NCBI RefSeq assembly: GCF_017308975.1
Contig: NZ_JADWPD010000023.1
Coordinates: 62,001 to 126,000 of the forward strand
Source: Amycolatopsis sp. MtRt-6
GTDB taxonomy: Bacteria; Actinomycetota; Actinomycetes; Mycobacteriales; Pseudonocardiaceae
Reading direction: 5' to 3'
Length of the DNA stretch: 64,000 bases
Numbering within the stretch: position 1 is the first letter of the stretch; every line of letters begins with the position of its first letter. The position numbers and the translations under genes were made by a program. Shown here in pieces: positions 41,574 through 50,077 of this stretch. The notes below the pieces were generated by a model, which ran no database searches, was not told the DNA's origin, and worked only from the letters and a program-made list of their open reading frames with translations.

Positions 41574-43588
41574 ACCGTCACCTCCAGCGCGCCGTCGTCC
41601 CGGACGACGCAGTGCGCGCCGGGCGGGACGACCACTGTGGACTCGCGTTCCTCCACGATGGCCGGTCCGTCGACGCGGGTTCCGGATGCCAGCCGGTACC
41701 GGTCGAACACGGCCGTGTCGACAAATCCACCAGTCGACGGGAACCAGGCCCGCCGGGTGCCTTTCCGCGCCTCGCCGAAGGAAGCCGAGGTCAGCCGCAG
41801 GATCACGGCCGGCTTCGGCCCGCTCGAAACGACCCGCCAGTTCAGGACCTCGACGCCGACCTCGGGCCCGGTGCGCCGGTAGAGCGCGCGGTAGGTGCGG
41901 GTGAACTCGCCGATCAGGGTTTCCGGCCAGGGACCATCGTGGACCGGGACGCGGATCTCGTAGCCCTGCCCGGCGTAGCGCATCTCGGCGACGCGGTGGT
42001 GCGTCACGTCGTCCACTCCGGACTTGGCGAGCAGCGCCGCGCCCTCGGCCTCCATCTCGGCGAACAACGCGTCGACCTGCGCCCACGCCAGGTCGTGGAC
42101 GGCCGCGCGCGCCGAGCGCACGAAGTCGAACGCCAGCGGCGCGGTCAGGAACCCGGCCGCGCTCAGCACCCCGGCGGCGGGCGGTGCGACGACCGACGGC
42201 GCCCCGAGTGCTCGCGCGACGCCGACGCCGTGCACCGGGCCCGCCCCGCCGAAGGTGTACATCGGCAGCTTCGCCGGGTCGTGCCCGCGCTCGACGGCGT
42301 GGACGCGGGCGGCGTTGGCCATGTCCTCGTTGACGCTGGCGTGGATGCCCCAGGCAGCTTCTTCGACACTCACCCCGAGCGGAGCGGCGATCCGCTCGGA
42401 GAGCACTGCTCTCGCCGCGTCGGCGTCCAGGCGCATGCTGCCGCCGAGGAAGTAGCCCGGGTCGAGGTAGCCGAGGACGAGGTCGGCGTCGGTGACCGTG
42501 GGCTCGGTGCCGCCGCGGCCGTAGCAGACCGGGCCGGGTTCGGACCCGGCCGAATCCGGGCCGACGGTGAGGAGGCCCAGCGCGTCGATGCGGGCGATCG
42601 AGCCGCCGCCGACGCCGATCTCGATCATGTCGGTGACCGGCACCCGCACCGGCAGCCCGGACCCGGGCAGCAGCCGGTACTTGCGGTCTGCTTCGAACTC
42701 GTGGGTCACCAGCGGCTCGCCCCCGGCGATCAGGCACAGCTTGGCCGTGGTGCCGCCCATGTCGAAGGCCAGCAGGTCCGGCGGGCCCAGCTCCGCGGCC
42801 GCCAGTGCTCCGCCCGCCGGGCCGGACTCGAGGATCCGGATCGGGAACCGGGCCGCGGTGTCCACAGTGGCCAGACCGCCGCTGGAGAGCATGATGTGCG
42901 GCGCGCGCGGGATCCCCCGCCGGTGCAGCCGCTGTTCGAGATCGCGCAGGTACCGCTCGGTGAGGTCCTGGACGTAGACGTTGGCGACCGTCGTCGACGT
43001 GCGCTCGAACTCGCGGATCTCGGGGACGACTTCCGAAGACAGCGCCACCCTCAGTGCGGGCGCGACCTCGGCGAGGATCTCGCCTGCCCGGCGTTCGTGC
43101 GCGGGATTGGTGAAGGAGTGCAGGAAGCAGACGGCGACCGCCTCGATCCCCCGCGCGGCCAGCTCGCGGCCGAGCTTCCGCACGTACTCCTCGTCGAGTC
43201 CGGTGTGGACGGAACCGTCGGCGAGGATCCGCTCCGGCACGTCGAAGCGCAGGTGCCGCGGCACGAGCGGCGTGGGCAGCTCGATGCCCAGGTCGTACAG
43301 CTCGTACCGGTGCTCGCGACGCATCTCCAGGACGTCCCGGAAGCCCGCGGTGGCCAGCAGGGCGGTGCGCGAGCCCGTGCGTTCGATCAGGGCGTTCGTG
43401 ACCAGCGTCGTCCCGTGCACCACCTGCTCGACGGCGCCGAGGTCCGGCAGCAGCGCGGCCAGGCCCTCCTCGACCGCCCGGGCCGGCTCGTCGTGCGTGG
43501 TCAGGACCTTGCCGACGGCGACGATCCCGGTCTCGTCCACCGCGCAGAGATCGGTGAACGTGCCACCGATGTCGACGCCGATCCTCAT
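41570..43588 (-). CDS. Hydantoinase A/oxoprolinase family subunit
   Basis: The protein (672 aa) begins MRIGVDIGGTFTDLCAVDE, the ATP-binding phosphate-1 motif of the actin-like fold, with HGTTLVTNALIER and a second Gly-rich motif LAFDMGGTTAKLCLI. This is HyuA, the ATP-binding subunit. Length is typical for separate A and B subunits. It overlaps the TPP-enzyme stop by 4 nt and HyuB by 4 nt. Substrate could be a hydantoin, 5-oxoproline or a ketone; the sequence alone does not decide. Confidence 0.87.
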   Translation of the reverse strand: MRIGVDIGGTFTDLCAVDETGIVAVGKVLTTHDEPARAVEEGLAALLPDLGAVEQVVHGTTLVTNALIERTGSRTALLATAGFRDVLEMRREHRYELYDLGIELPTPLVPRHLRFDVPERILADGSVHTGLDEEYVRKLGRELAARGIEAVAVCFLHSFTNPAHERRAGEILAEVAPALRVALSSEVVPEIREFERTSTTVANVYVQDLTERYLRDLEQRLHRRGIPRAPHIMLSSGGLATVDTAARFPIRILESGPAGGALAAAELGPPDLLAFDMGGTTAKLCLIAGGEPLVTHEFEADRKYRLLPGSGLPVRVPVTDMIEIGVGGGSIARIDALGLLTVGPDSAGSEPGPVCYGRGGTEPTVTDADLVLGYLDPGYFLGGSMRLDADAARAVLSERIAAPLGVSVEEAAWGIHASVNEDMANAARVHAVERGHDPAKLPMYTFGGAGPVHGVGVARALGAPSVVAPPAAGVLSAAGFLTAPLAFDFVRSARAAVHDLAWAQVDALFAEMEAEGAALLAKSGVDDVTHHRVAEMRYAGQGYEIRVPVHDGPWPETLIGEFTRTYRALYRRTGPEVGVEVLNWRVVSSGPKPAVILRLTSASFGEARKGTRRAWFPSTGGFVDTAVFDRYRLASGTRVDGPAIVEERESTVVVPPGAHCVVRDDGALEVTV

Positions 43589-45207
43589 GTCCGGTACCAC
43601 CGCGGCGAGGTGTTGAGCGGCGGCTTCAGCTTGGCCTTCACGACCAGCACGTTCGGCTCGTCCGACTCGACGAACTCGCCGAGCAGCCGCCGGAACGCCC
43701 GCCCGAAGCCGGAGACGCGGTCGGCGTGCACCCCGAACGAGCGGGCCAGGCCGACGAAGTCCGGGCTGTCCCAGTCGACCCCGCGGTGCGGCAGGCCCTC
43801 GCGGTCCTGGTCGTAACGCAGCATCCCGTACCCGCCGTCGTCGACCAGGACGACGGTGACCGGCAGCTGCTCCTGCGCGAGCGTCGCCAGATCGCCGCAG
43901 CCGTAGAGGAAACCACCGTCGCCGGTGATGCAGATCGCGCGCCCGGTGCCGGCCGCCGCCGCGCCGAGCGACGCCGGGAAGCCGTAGCCGAGGGTGCCCC
44001 AGCCCATCGGGTAGGCGAGCTTGCGCGGCGCCCGCACCCGGTGGAAGCCGCCGACCCAGTACCCGGCGACGCACATGTCCGAGACGAGCACCGCGTCCGT
44101 CGGCAGCACTTCGTCCAAAGTGGACAGGAAGTCGTAGGCCTGCGGTTCCTCGTCGCGGACCCGCTGGCGCACGCGCCGGCCGATGCCGGCCAGCCGCAGC
44201 GTGATGTCGTCGAGCCCGTCCCGCTGTTTCGGCAGCAGCCGTTCGACGATCGAGCGCGCGTCGCCGACCAGCGTCAGGTCGGGCCGGTAGTTCTTGGCGG
44301 CGTCGTCGGCGTCGACGTTGACCGCGATCAGCCGCGGCGGCTTGGGCATCCGCCAGTTCTGCGTCATCAGGCCGTCGAAGTCGGTGCCGATGGCGAGCAC
44401 GACGTCGGCTTCGTCCCACAGCTCGCCGACCTCCGGCGTGTGCACCGGGTTCGGCGCCAGGCACGGGTGGTCGAGCGGGAGCAGGCCGCGGGCGGCGAAC
44501 GTGGTGATCACCGGCGCGGCGAGCTTCTCGGCGAGGGCGCCGATCGCCTCACCGGCACCCGAGCGCAACGCGCCGCCGCCGGCCCAGATCAGCGGGTGGT
44601 GCGCGTCCGACAGCATCGCCTCGGCGCGCGCGAGATCGGGGACGTCGACGTCGGGCTTGCGGTGCGGGGCGGGCGGACGGCGGCGGGGCACCTGCTGGCG
44701 CAGGTAGTCGGTCGGCACGCCGAGGTAGACCGGGCCGCTCTGCGGGAGCTGCGCGAGCCGGGCGGCGCGGTGGACGGTGGTGCCGATCTGGTCGGGGGCC
44801 CGCACGGTGAAGCCGCCCTTGGTGACCGGCGCGAACATCGCCTGCTGGTCGGACGTCTCGTGCAGCACGCCGCGGACGACGCCGGGCCGCCGCAGCGTCG
44901 AGGGGATGTCGGTGGCGATGACCAGCACGGGCGCCGCGGACGCCATGGCTTCGCCGACCGCGCCGAGGGTGTTGGCCGCGCCCGGGCCGGTGGTGACCAG
45001 CGCGACGCCGAGCTTGCCGGTGGCGCGGGCGTAGCCGTCGGCGGCGTACCCGGCGGTCTGTTCGTGGCGAACGCCGACCAGCTTGATGCGGGCTTCACCG
45101 AGCGCCTCCCACAGTGGCAGGTTGTGCACCCCCGGAAGGCCGAAGACGATCTCCGTTCCGAGCGCTTCCAGCGCGTCCACCAGCTCCCGAGCACCACTCA
45201 CAGCCAC
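43585..45207 (-). CDS. Thiamine pyrophosphate-dependent decarboxylase (AruI/acetolactate synthase-like)
   Basis: The protein (540 aa) has the three domains of TPP enzymes: FGLPGVHNLPLWEAL with the activating Glu in VRHEQTAGYAADGYARATG, a central Rossmann domain (WAGGGALRSG), and a TPP-binding C-terminal domain (ICITGDGGFLYGCGDLA then LVDDGGYGMLR). The usual NN of the TPP motif is DD here. The LPGVH start resembles 5-guanidino-2-oxopentanoate decarboxylase, and acetolactate synthase is the alternative. GTG 45207 is used; GTG 45201 is an alternative. It lies 44 nt after the DAO gene. Confidence 0.82.
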   Translation of the reverse strand: MAVSGARELVDALEALGTEIVFGLPGVHNLPLWEALGEARIKLVGVRHEQTAGYAADGYARATGKLGVALVTTGPGAANTLGAVGEAMASAAPVLVIATDIPSTLRRPGVVRGVLHETSDQQAMFAPVTKGGFTVRAPDQIGTTVHRAARLAQLPQSGPVYLGVPTDYLRQQVPRRRPPAPHRKPDVDVPDLARAEAMLSDAHHPLIWAGGGALRSGAGEAIGALAEKLAAPVITTFAARGLLPLDHPCLAPNPVHTPEVGELWDEADVVLAIGTDFDGLMTQNWRMPKPPRLIAVNVDADDAAKNYRPDLTLVGDARSIVERLLPKQRDGLDDITLRLAGIGRRVRQRVRDEEPQAYDFLSTLDEVLPTDAVLVSDMCVAGYWVGGFHRVRAPRKLAYPMGWGTLGYGFPASLGAAAAGTGRAICITGDGGFLYGCGDLATLAQEQLPVTVVLVDDGGYGMLRYDQDREGLPHRGVDWDSPDFVGLARSFGVHADRVSGFGRAFRRLLGEFVESDEPNVLVVKAKLKPPLNTSPRWYRT

Positions 45208-45251
45208 GGCTCGGATACTGCCAGATCGTTCAACGATCGGGCAATCAGCCC

Positions 45252-46388
45252 CTAGACGATGTTGTGCTCGGCACTCGCCGTTCCGGTCGCGAACCGGCGG
45301 ACGTCGAGCCCGGTGATGTCCACCGCGGGCGGTCGGCCCAGGTAGAGGTCGCGGATCAGCTCGCCGGTGGCCGGGCCCATCTGGAAGCCGTGGCCCGAGA
45401 AGCCGGTCGCGTAGAAGAACCGCGACAGCAGGATGCTTTCCCCGATGATCTGGTTGCGGTCCGGCGTCGTCTCGTACAGCCCGGCCCAGGCTGTCCGGAT
45501 GCCGGCGTCGAGCACGGCGGGGATCCGGCGGCCCGCCAGCTCGGCCAGCCGCGGCAGCCACTCGCCCGCCTCGTACCGCGTGTCGAAGCCCGGGACGCCG
45601 TCGCCGTCGGAGAACGACATCGCCAGGCCGGGGCCTTCACGGTGGAAGTAGAAGGCCGACGGCATCTCGATGGTGAGCGGAACCGATTCCGGCAGCCCGG
45701 GCACCGGCCCGGTGAACGCGACCTGCCGCCGGAACGGCCGCACCGGCAGGTCCAGCCCGGCCAGCTCGCCGATCCGGCCCGACCACGCGCCGGCCGCGCA
45801 CACCACCGCGCCGGTCCGGACGAACCCCGCCGTCGTGCGGACGCCGGTCAGCGCGTCGCCGTCGCGCTCGATCCCGGTGACCTCGACACCGGTCCGCAGC
45901 TTCGCGCCGTGCGCGCGGGCGGCCCGCGCGTAGCCCTGGACGACGGCGTCCGGCGTCGCCTTGGCGTCGTCCGGCGACCACAGCGCGGCCACGACGCCGT
46001 CGGTCTCGACGAGCGGGAGCACCTTCTTCGCCTCGCCCGCGTCGAGCAGCCGGCTGCGGACGCCGTGCTCGCGCTGCAGCTCGGCGCAGTGTTCGAAGGC
46101 GGGGACGTCGGCGGGGTCGGTGACGAGGTAGAGGTAGCCGTCGCGGCGGAAGTCGATCTCGGTGCCGAAGTCGCGCGAGAAAGCGCTGTACGCGGCCAGC
46201 CCGCGCAGGCCGAGCTCGACGTTCACGGGGCTGGTGAACGACGACCGGATGCCGCCCGCGGCCTTCGCCGTCGAGCCGCCGCCCAGCTCGCCGCGGTCGA
46301 GCAGCAGCACGTCCACGCCGGCCTCGGCGAGCCGGAACGCGCAGCTGACGCCGATCACGCCCCCGCCGATCACCACGCATTCGGCCAT
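45252..46388 (-). CDS. FAD-dependent DAO-type oxidoreductase
   Basis: The protein (378 aa) is a DAO-superfamily flavoenzyme of the sarcosine or D-amino-acid oxidase kind: ECVVIGGGVIGVSCAFRLAEAG at residues 3-24, GGSTAKAAGGIRSSF, and the C-terminal FYATGFSGHGFQMGPATGELI. ATG 46388 puts the dinucleotide motif at the N-terminus; an ATG at 46427 would add 13 residues. It appears to be the first gene of the six-gene operon. It probably oxidises an amino or N-methyl amino acid to a keto acid, which fits the TPP decarboxylase that follows (inference). Confidence 0.85.
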   Translation of the reverse strand: MAECVVIGGGVIGVSCAFRLAEAGVDVLLLDRGELGGGSTAKAAGGIRSSFTSPVNVELGLRGLAAYSAFSRDFGTEIDFRRDGYLYLVTDPADVPAFEHCAELQREHGVRSRLLDAGEAKKVLPLVETDGVVAALWSPDDAKATPDAVVQGYARAARAHGAKLRTGVEVTGIERDGDALTGVRTTAGFVRTGAVVCAAGAWSGRIGELAGLDLPVRPFRRQVAFTGPVPGLPESVPLTIEMPSAFYFHREGPGLAMSFSDGDGVPGFDTRYEAGEWLPRLAELAGRRIPAVLDAGIRTAWAGLYETTPDRNQIIGESILLSRFFYATGFSGHGFQMGPATGELIRDLYLGRPPAVDITGLDVRRFATGTASAEHNIV

Positions 46389-46507
46389 CGGAGGCAAGGA
46401 CGTTTCCCCTGCGCCGCGGGCGGTCATACTCGCCAGAGTAGAACGTGATCCACCGGCGGCCGCCGAGCGCGTAGAGTCGGCGTGCCGAGCTCGAGAGGTG
46501 ATGTCCC

Positions 46508-47872
46508 ATGGCGATGATGCCCGTGACCGATTCGATGTTCCTCCTCGTCGAAACGCGCGAGCATCCGATGCACGTGGGCGGTCTGCAGCTGTTCAAGAAA
46601 CCCGACGGCGCCGGCCCGGAGTACCTGCGCGACTTCCGCACTTCGCTGCTCGAATCGGACAACATGCGCTCGGTGTTCCGGCGCCGCCCGGCCCGGCCGG
46701 TGAACACGATGGGCCACGTGGCCTGGGCGAACGACACCGATCTCGAACTCGACTACCACTTCCGGCACTCGGCGTTGCCGCGGCCGGGCCGCATCCGCGA
46801 GCTGCTGGAGCTGACCGGCCGCTGGCACAGCACCCTGCTCGACCGGCACCGCCCGCTCTGGGAGACGCACCTCGTCGAGGGGCTCGCCGACGGCCGGTTC
46901 GCCGTCTACACCAAGGTCCACCACGCGCTGATGGACGGCGTCTCCGCGCTGCGGCAGCTGCAGGGCACGCTGTCGGACGATCCGGCGGACCTGGACTGCC
47001 CGCCGTGGTGGGGCACCCGGCGCAAGCCCGGCGACGAACGCGCGAAGCGGCCCCGGTCGCTGTTCGGGACGGCCAGGAAGACCGCGAACCAGCTCGCCGG
47101 CCTGGCGCCCGCCGCGATGAAGGTGGCGCGCGAGGCGTTCGGCGAACACACCCTGACCCTGCCGGGGCAGGCGCCGAAGACGATGCTCAACGTGCCGATC
47201 GGCGGCGCGCGGCGGTTCGCGGCCCAGTCGTGGTCGCTGGACCGCGTCCGGCAGGTGGCGACCGCGGCCGGGGTGTCGCGCAACGACGTCGTGCTCGCGA
47301 TGTGCGCGGGCGCGCTGCGCGACTACCTCATCGAGCAGCGCGCGCTGCCGGACGCGCCGCTCATCGCGATGGTGCCGGTGTCGCTGCGCCGCCAGAACGA
47401 CCCCGGCGAGGCCGCGGGCAACAACATCGGCGCGCTGCTGTGCAACCTGGCCACCGACCTGCCGGACGCGGGCAAGCGGCTCGTCACGATCCACCAGTCG
47501 ATGCGCAACGGCAAGCGGCTGTTCTCGGAGCTGACGCCATTGCAGACGCTGCTGCTCTCGGCGGTGAACGTCGCGCAGCTCGGCGTCTCGCCGATCCCGG
47601 GCATCGTCAAGAACACGCGGCCGCCGTTCAACCTGGTGATCTCGAACGTCCCCGGCCCGCGCAAGCAGATGTACTGGAACGGCGCCCAGCTCGACGGCAT
47701 CTACCCGGCGTCGGTGCTGCTCGACGGCCAGGCCGTGAACATCACGCTGACGAGCAACGGCGACAACCTCGACTTCGGCGTCACCGGGTGCCGCCGCAGC
47801 GTCCCGCACCTGCAGCGGATCCTGAGCCACCTCGACACCGCCCTGGTGGAGCTCGAAGCCGCGGTCCGGTAG
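46508..47872 (+). CDS. WS/DGAT-type wax ester/diacylglycerol acyltransferase
   Basis: The protein (454 aa) has the catalytic HHxxxDG motif at residues 138-144 (KVHHALMDG) and the family C-terminal regions (NNIGALLCNL; NLVISNVPGPRKQMYWNG). It transfers acyl groups from acyl-CoA to alcohols or diacylglycerol at the membrane surface, making storage lipid. GAGAGG lies 10 nt before the ATG. It is divergent from the DAO gene and lies 107 nt before pqqA; a short hairpin (CGGGA-GGAA-TCCCG near 47894) between them may end its transcript. Confidence 0.87.
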   Translation: MAMMPVTDSMFLLVETREHPMHVGGLQLFKKPDGAGPEYLRDFRTSLLESDNMRSVFRRRPARPVNTMGHVAWANDTDLELDYHFRHSALPRPGRIRELLELTGRWHSTLLDRHRPLWETHLVEGLADGRFAVYTKVHHALMDGVSALRQLQGTLSDDPADLDCPPWWGTRRKPGDERAKRPRSLFGTARKTANQLAGLAPAAMKVAREAFGEHTLTLPGQAPKTMLNVPIGGARRFAAQSWSLDRVRQVATAAGVSRNDVVLAMCAGALRDYLIEQRALPDAPLIAMVPVSLRRQNDPGEAAGNNIGALLCNLATDLPDAGKRLVTIHQSMRNGKRLFSELTPLQTLLLSAVNVAQLGVSPIPGIVKNTRPPFNLVISNVPGPRKQMYWNGAQLDGIYPASVLLDGQAVNITLTSNGDNLDFGVTGCRRSVPHLQRILSHLDTALVELEAAVR

Positions 47873-47979
47873 CCCGCTCACCGGCTCCGCCATCGGGAGG
47901 AATCCCGCCGGGCTCGCTGGTCAGTCCGCTCCGCGCGCTCCTAGGGTGGCGACGATCACCCCGGAGAGAGGAGCAGGGC

Positions 47980-48066
47980 ATGACCGAGGAGTGGACGACC
48001 CCGGACTTCGTCGAGTACGAAACCCCGATGGAGGTCACCGCCTACGCGGCCCGCATGGCGGACTGA
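47980..48066 (+). CDS. pqqA: PQQ precursor peptide PqqA
   Basis: This 28-residue peptide has the conserved Glu and Tyr of PqqA: E18 and Y22 in PMEVTAY, the two residues joined by PqqE and turned into PQQ. Trp5 and Pro8 of the usual W-x-x-P pattern are also present. GAGAGGAG lies about 6 nt upstream. It is 3 nt before pqqC and heads the operon. Peptides this short are easily missed, but the E-x-x-x-Y spacing and the following pqqC-D-E-B genes make it certain enough. Confidence 0.93.
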   Translation: MTEEWTTPDFVEYETPMEVTAYAARMAD

Positions 48067-48069
48067 CGG

Positions 48070-48759
48070 ATGCCGGTCGAGCCACTGCCGGAAAGCGCCT
48101 TCATCGAGGCGCTGCGCGGTCTTTCCGGCCGGTACTGGGGAACGCACCCGTTCCACCGCCGGCTGCACGCGGGCGAGCTCGACGAGCGCGCGCTGCGGAT
48201 CTGGGCGGCGAACCGCTGGTACTACCAGTGCGTACTGCCGCAGAAGGACGCGGCGATCATCAGCAACTGCCCGCTGCCGGAGGTCCGCCGCCAGTGGCTC
48301 GACCGGATCGTCTACCACGACGGCACGAGCGCCGGGACCGGCGGCATCGAACGCTGGCTGCGGCTCTGCACGTCCGTCGGATTGTCCCGCGACGAGGTTC
48401 TCGACGAACGGCACGTCGCTCCCGGCGTCCGGTTCGCGGTGGACGCCTACGTAACTTTCGCGCGCACGAAGCCGTGGCAGGAGGCCGTCGCGTCCGGGCT
48501 GACCGAGATGTTCGCCGGGCACCTGATGCAGCAGCGAGTGGCGGACATGCTCGCGCACTACGCGTGGATCGCCCGCGAGGACCTCGCCTACTTCACCAAC
48601 CGGATCGACAAGGTCGCCGGCGAGGGCAAGGACACGCTCGACATCGTGGTCCGCCACTGCGTCACGCGCGAGCAGCAGGACCGCGCGATCGCGGCGCTGG
48701 CGTTCAAGTGCGACGTCCTGTGGTCGATGCTCGACGCGATCGAGCGGGCGGCCGCGTGA
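48070..48759 (+). CDS. pqqC: Pyrroloquinoline-quinone synthase PqqC
   Basis: The protein (229 aa) is a PqqC oxidase of heme-oxygenase-like all-helical fold. Motifs include RYWGTHPFHRRLHAGEL, NRWYYQCVLPQKDAAIISNCP, and RVADMLAHYAWI. It carries out the last eight-electron oxidation and ring closure that makes PQQ without a cofactor. It starts 3 nt after pqqA. Length and motif order are normal. Confidence 0.93.
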   Translation: MPVEPLPESAFIEALRGLSGRYWGTHPFHRRLHAGELDERALRIWAANRWYYQCVLPQKDAAIISNCPLPEVRRQWLDRIVYHDGTSAGTGGIERWLRLCTSVGLSRDEVLDERHVAPGVRFAVDAYVTFARTKPWQEAVASGLTEMFAGHLMQQRVADMLAHYAWIAREDLAYFTNRIDKVAGEGKDTLDIVVRHCVTREQQDRAIAALAFKCDVLWSMLDAIERAAA

Positions 48760-49022
48760 TCACCGCCGAGTCCGTTCCGCAGCTGCGTCGCGGCGTGCGG
48801 CTGTCCTTCGACCACGTCCGGGAGACGCACGTGCTGCTGTTCCCCGAAGGCGTCCTGGTGCCGAACGCCACCGCGACCGCGATCCTCGAGCTCTGCGACG
48901 GCACCCGGTCCGTCACCGAAATCACGACGGCGCTTTCCCGGCGGTATTCGGGCGTGGTCGCGCAGGACGTCCTTTCCGTGCTGGCGCGGCTGGGCGAACG
49001 GCGGGTCGTCGCATGGACGTGA
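48756..49022 (+). CDS. pqqD: PQQ peptide chaperone PqqD
   Basis: This 88-residue protein (GTG start overlapping the pqqC stop, GTGA) has the PqqD/RRE fold pattern: QLRRGVRLSFDHVRETHVLLFPEGVLVPNATATAILELCDG and a helical C-terminal SVTEITTALSRRYSG. It binds the PqqA leader and presents it to PqqE. It overlaps pqqE by 10 nt, so translation is coupled. Confidence 0.9.
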   Translation: MITAESVPQLRRGVRLSFDHVRETHVLLFPEGVLVPNATATAILELCDGTRSVTEITTALSRRYSGVVAQDVLSVLARLGERRVVAWT

Positions 49023-50077
49023 GCCCGCCGCTGGGCCTGCTGGCCGAGCTGACCCACCGCTGTCCGCTGCACTGCCCGTACTGCTCGAACCCGGTGGAAC
49101 TGACCGCCCGCGCCGCCGAACTGTCCACTGAGGACTGGCTGTCGGTGCTGACCCAGGCTCGCGAACTGGGTGTGCTGCAGGTGCACCTGTCCGGCGGCGA
49201 GCCGTTGCTGCGGCCGGACCTGCCCGCACTGGTCGCGCACGCGCACGGGCTCGGCTGCTACGTCAACCTGGTCACCTCGGGGCTCGGCCTGACGGCTTCG
49301 CGGCTCGACGACCTCGTTTCGCGCGGCCTGGCGCACGTCCAGCTGTCGGCACAGGGCGCGACCCGCGAGCGGGCCGATCTGCTGGCCGGCGCGAAGGCGC
49401 ACGACCGGAAGCTCGCCGCGGCCGCGGTGGTGAAGGAGGCCGGGCTGCCGCTGTCGCTGAACGTGGTGCTGCACCGGCGCAACCACGACCAGCTCGCCGG
49501 GATCATCGAGCTGGCCGAGCGGATGGGCGCCGACCGGCTGGAGCTGGCGAACACACAGTATTACGGCTGGGCGTTGCGCAACCGGGACGCGCTGATGCCG
49601 ACGGCCGAGCAGCTCGCGGCGGCGGAGCCGGTGGTGCGGGCGGCGGTGGCCCGGCTGCGCGGGACGATGGAGATCGTCTACGTCGTCGCCGACTACCACG
49701 AGCCGTACCCGAAACCGTGCATGTACGGCTGGGGCGCGCGGCAGCTGACGGTGGCGCCGGACGGGACCGTGCTGCCGTGCCCGGCGGCGTCGGCGATCTC
49801 GACGCTTTCGCTGTCTTCGGTGCGCGACACGCCGCTCGCCGAGATCTGGTACCGGTCGTCGTCGTTCAACGCTTATCGAGGCGAGGAGTGGATGACCGAA
49901 CCGTGTCGCACGTGCGACCGCCGCGGCCTCGACTTCGGGGGCTGCCGCTGCCAGGCGTTCCTGCTCACCGGCGACGCCGCGGCGACGGACCCGGTGTGCT
50001 CGCGGTCGCCCGAGCGTGGCGTGGTCGACCTGGTCCTGTCGCGGCCGCCGGTGACCGATCTGGTCATGCGCCGGTGA
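49013..50077 (+). CDS. pqqE: Radical SAM PqqE
   Basis: The protein (354 aa) has the radical SAM cluster CPLHCPYC (C17, C21, C24), a GGEPLL motif near residue 62, and a C-terminal SPASM-type Cys region (CPAASAIS..., CRTCDRRGLDFGGCRCQAF). It forms the C-C bond between the Glu and Tyr of PqqA. The length is somewhat shorter than the typical 370-380 aa. It overlaps pqqD by 10 nt and pqqB by 4 nt. Confidence 0.92.
   Translation: MDVSPPLGLLAELTHRCPLHCPYCSNPVELTARAAELSTEDWLSVLTQARELGVLQVHLSGGEPLLRPDLPALVAHAHGLGCYVNLVTSGLGLTASRLDDLVSRGLAHVQLSAQGATRERADLLAGAKAHDRKLAAAAVVKEAGLPLSLNVVLHRRNHDQLAGIIELAERMGADRLELANTQYYGWALRNRDALMPTAEQLAAAEPVVRAAVARLRGTMEIVYVVADYHEPYPKPCMYGWGARQLTVAPDGTVLPCPAASAISTLSLSSVRDTPLAEIWYRSSSFNAYRGEEWMTEPCRTCDRRGLDFGGCRCQAFLLTGDAAATDPVCSRSPERGVVDLVLSRPPVTDLVMRR

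Noticed and set aside
39873..43588. Acetone carboxylase
   Set aside because: HyuA/HyuB-like subunits are shared with acetone carboxylase, but a gamma subunit gene is missing.
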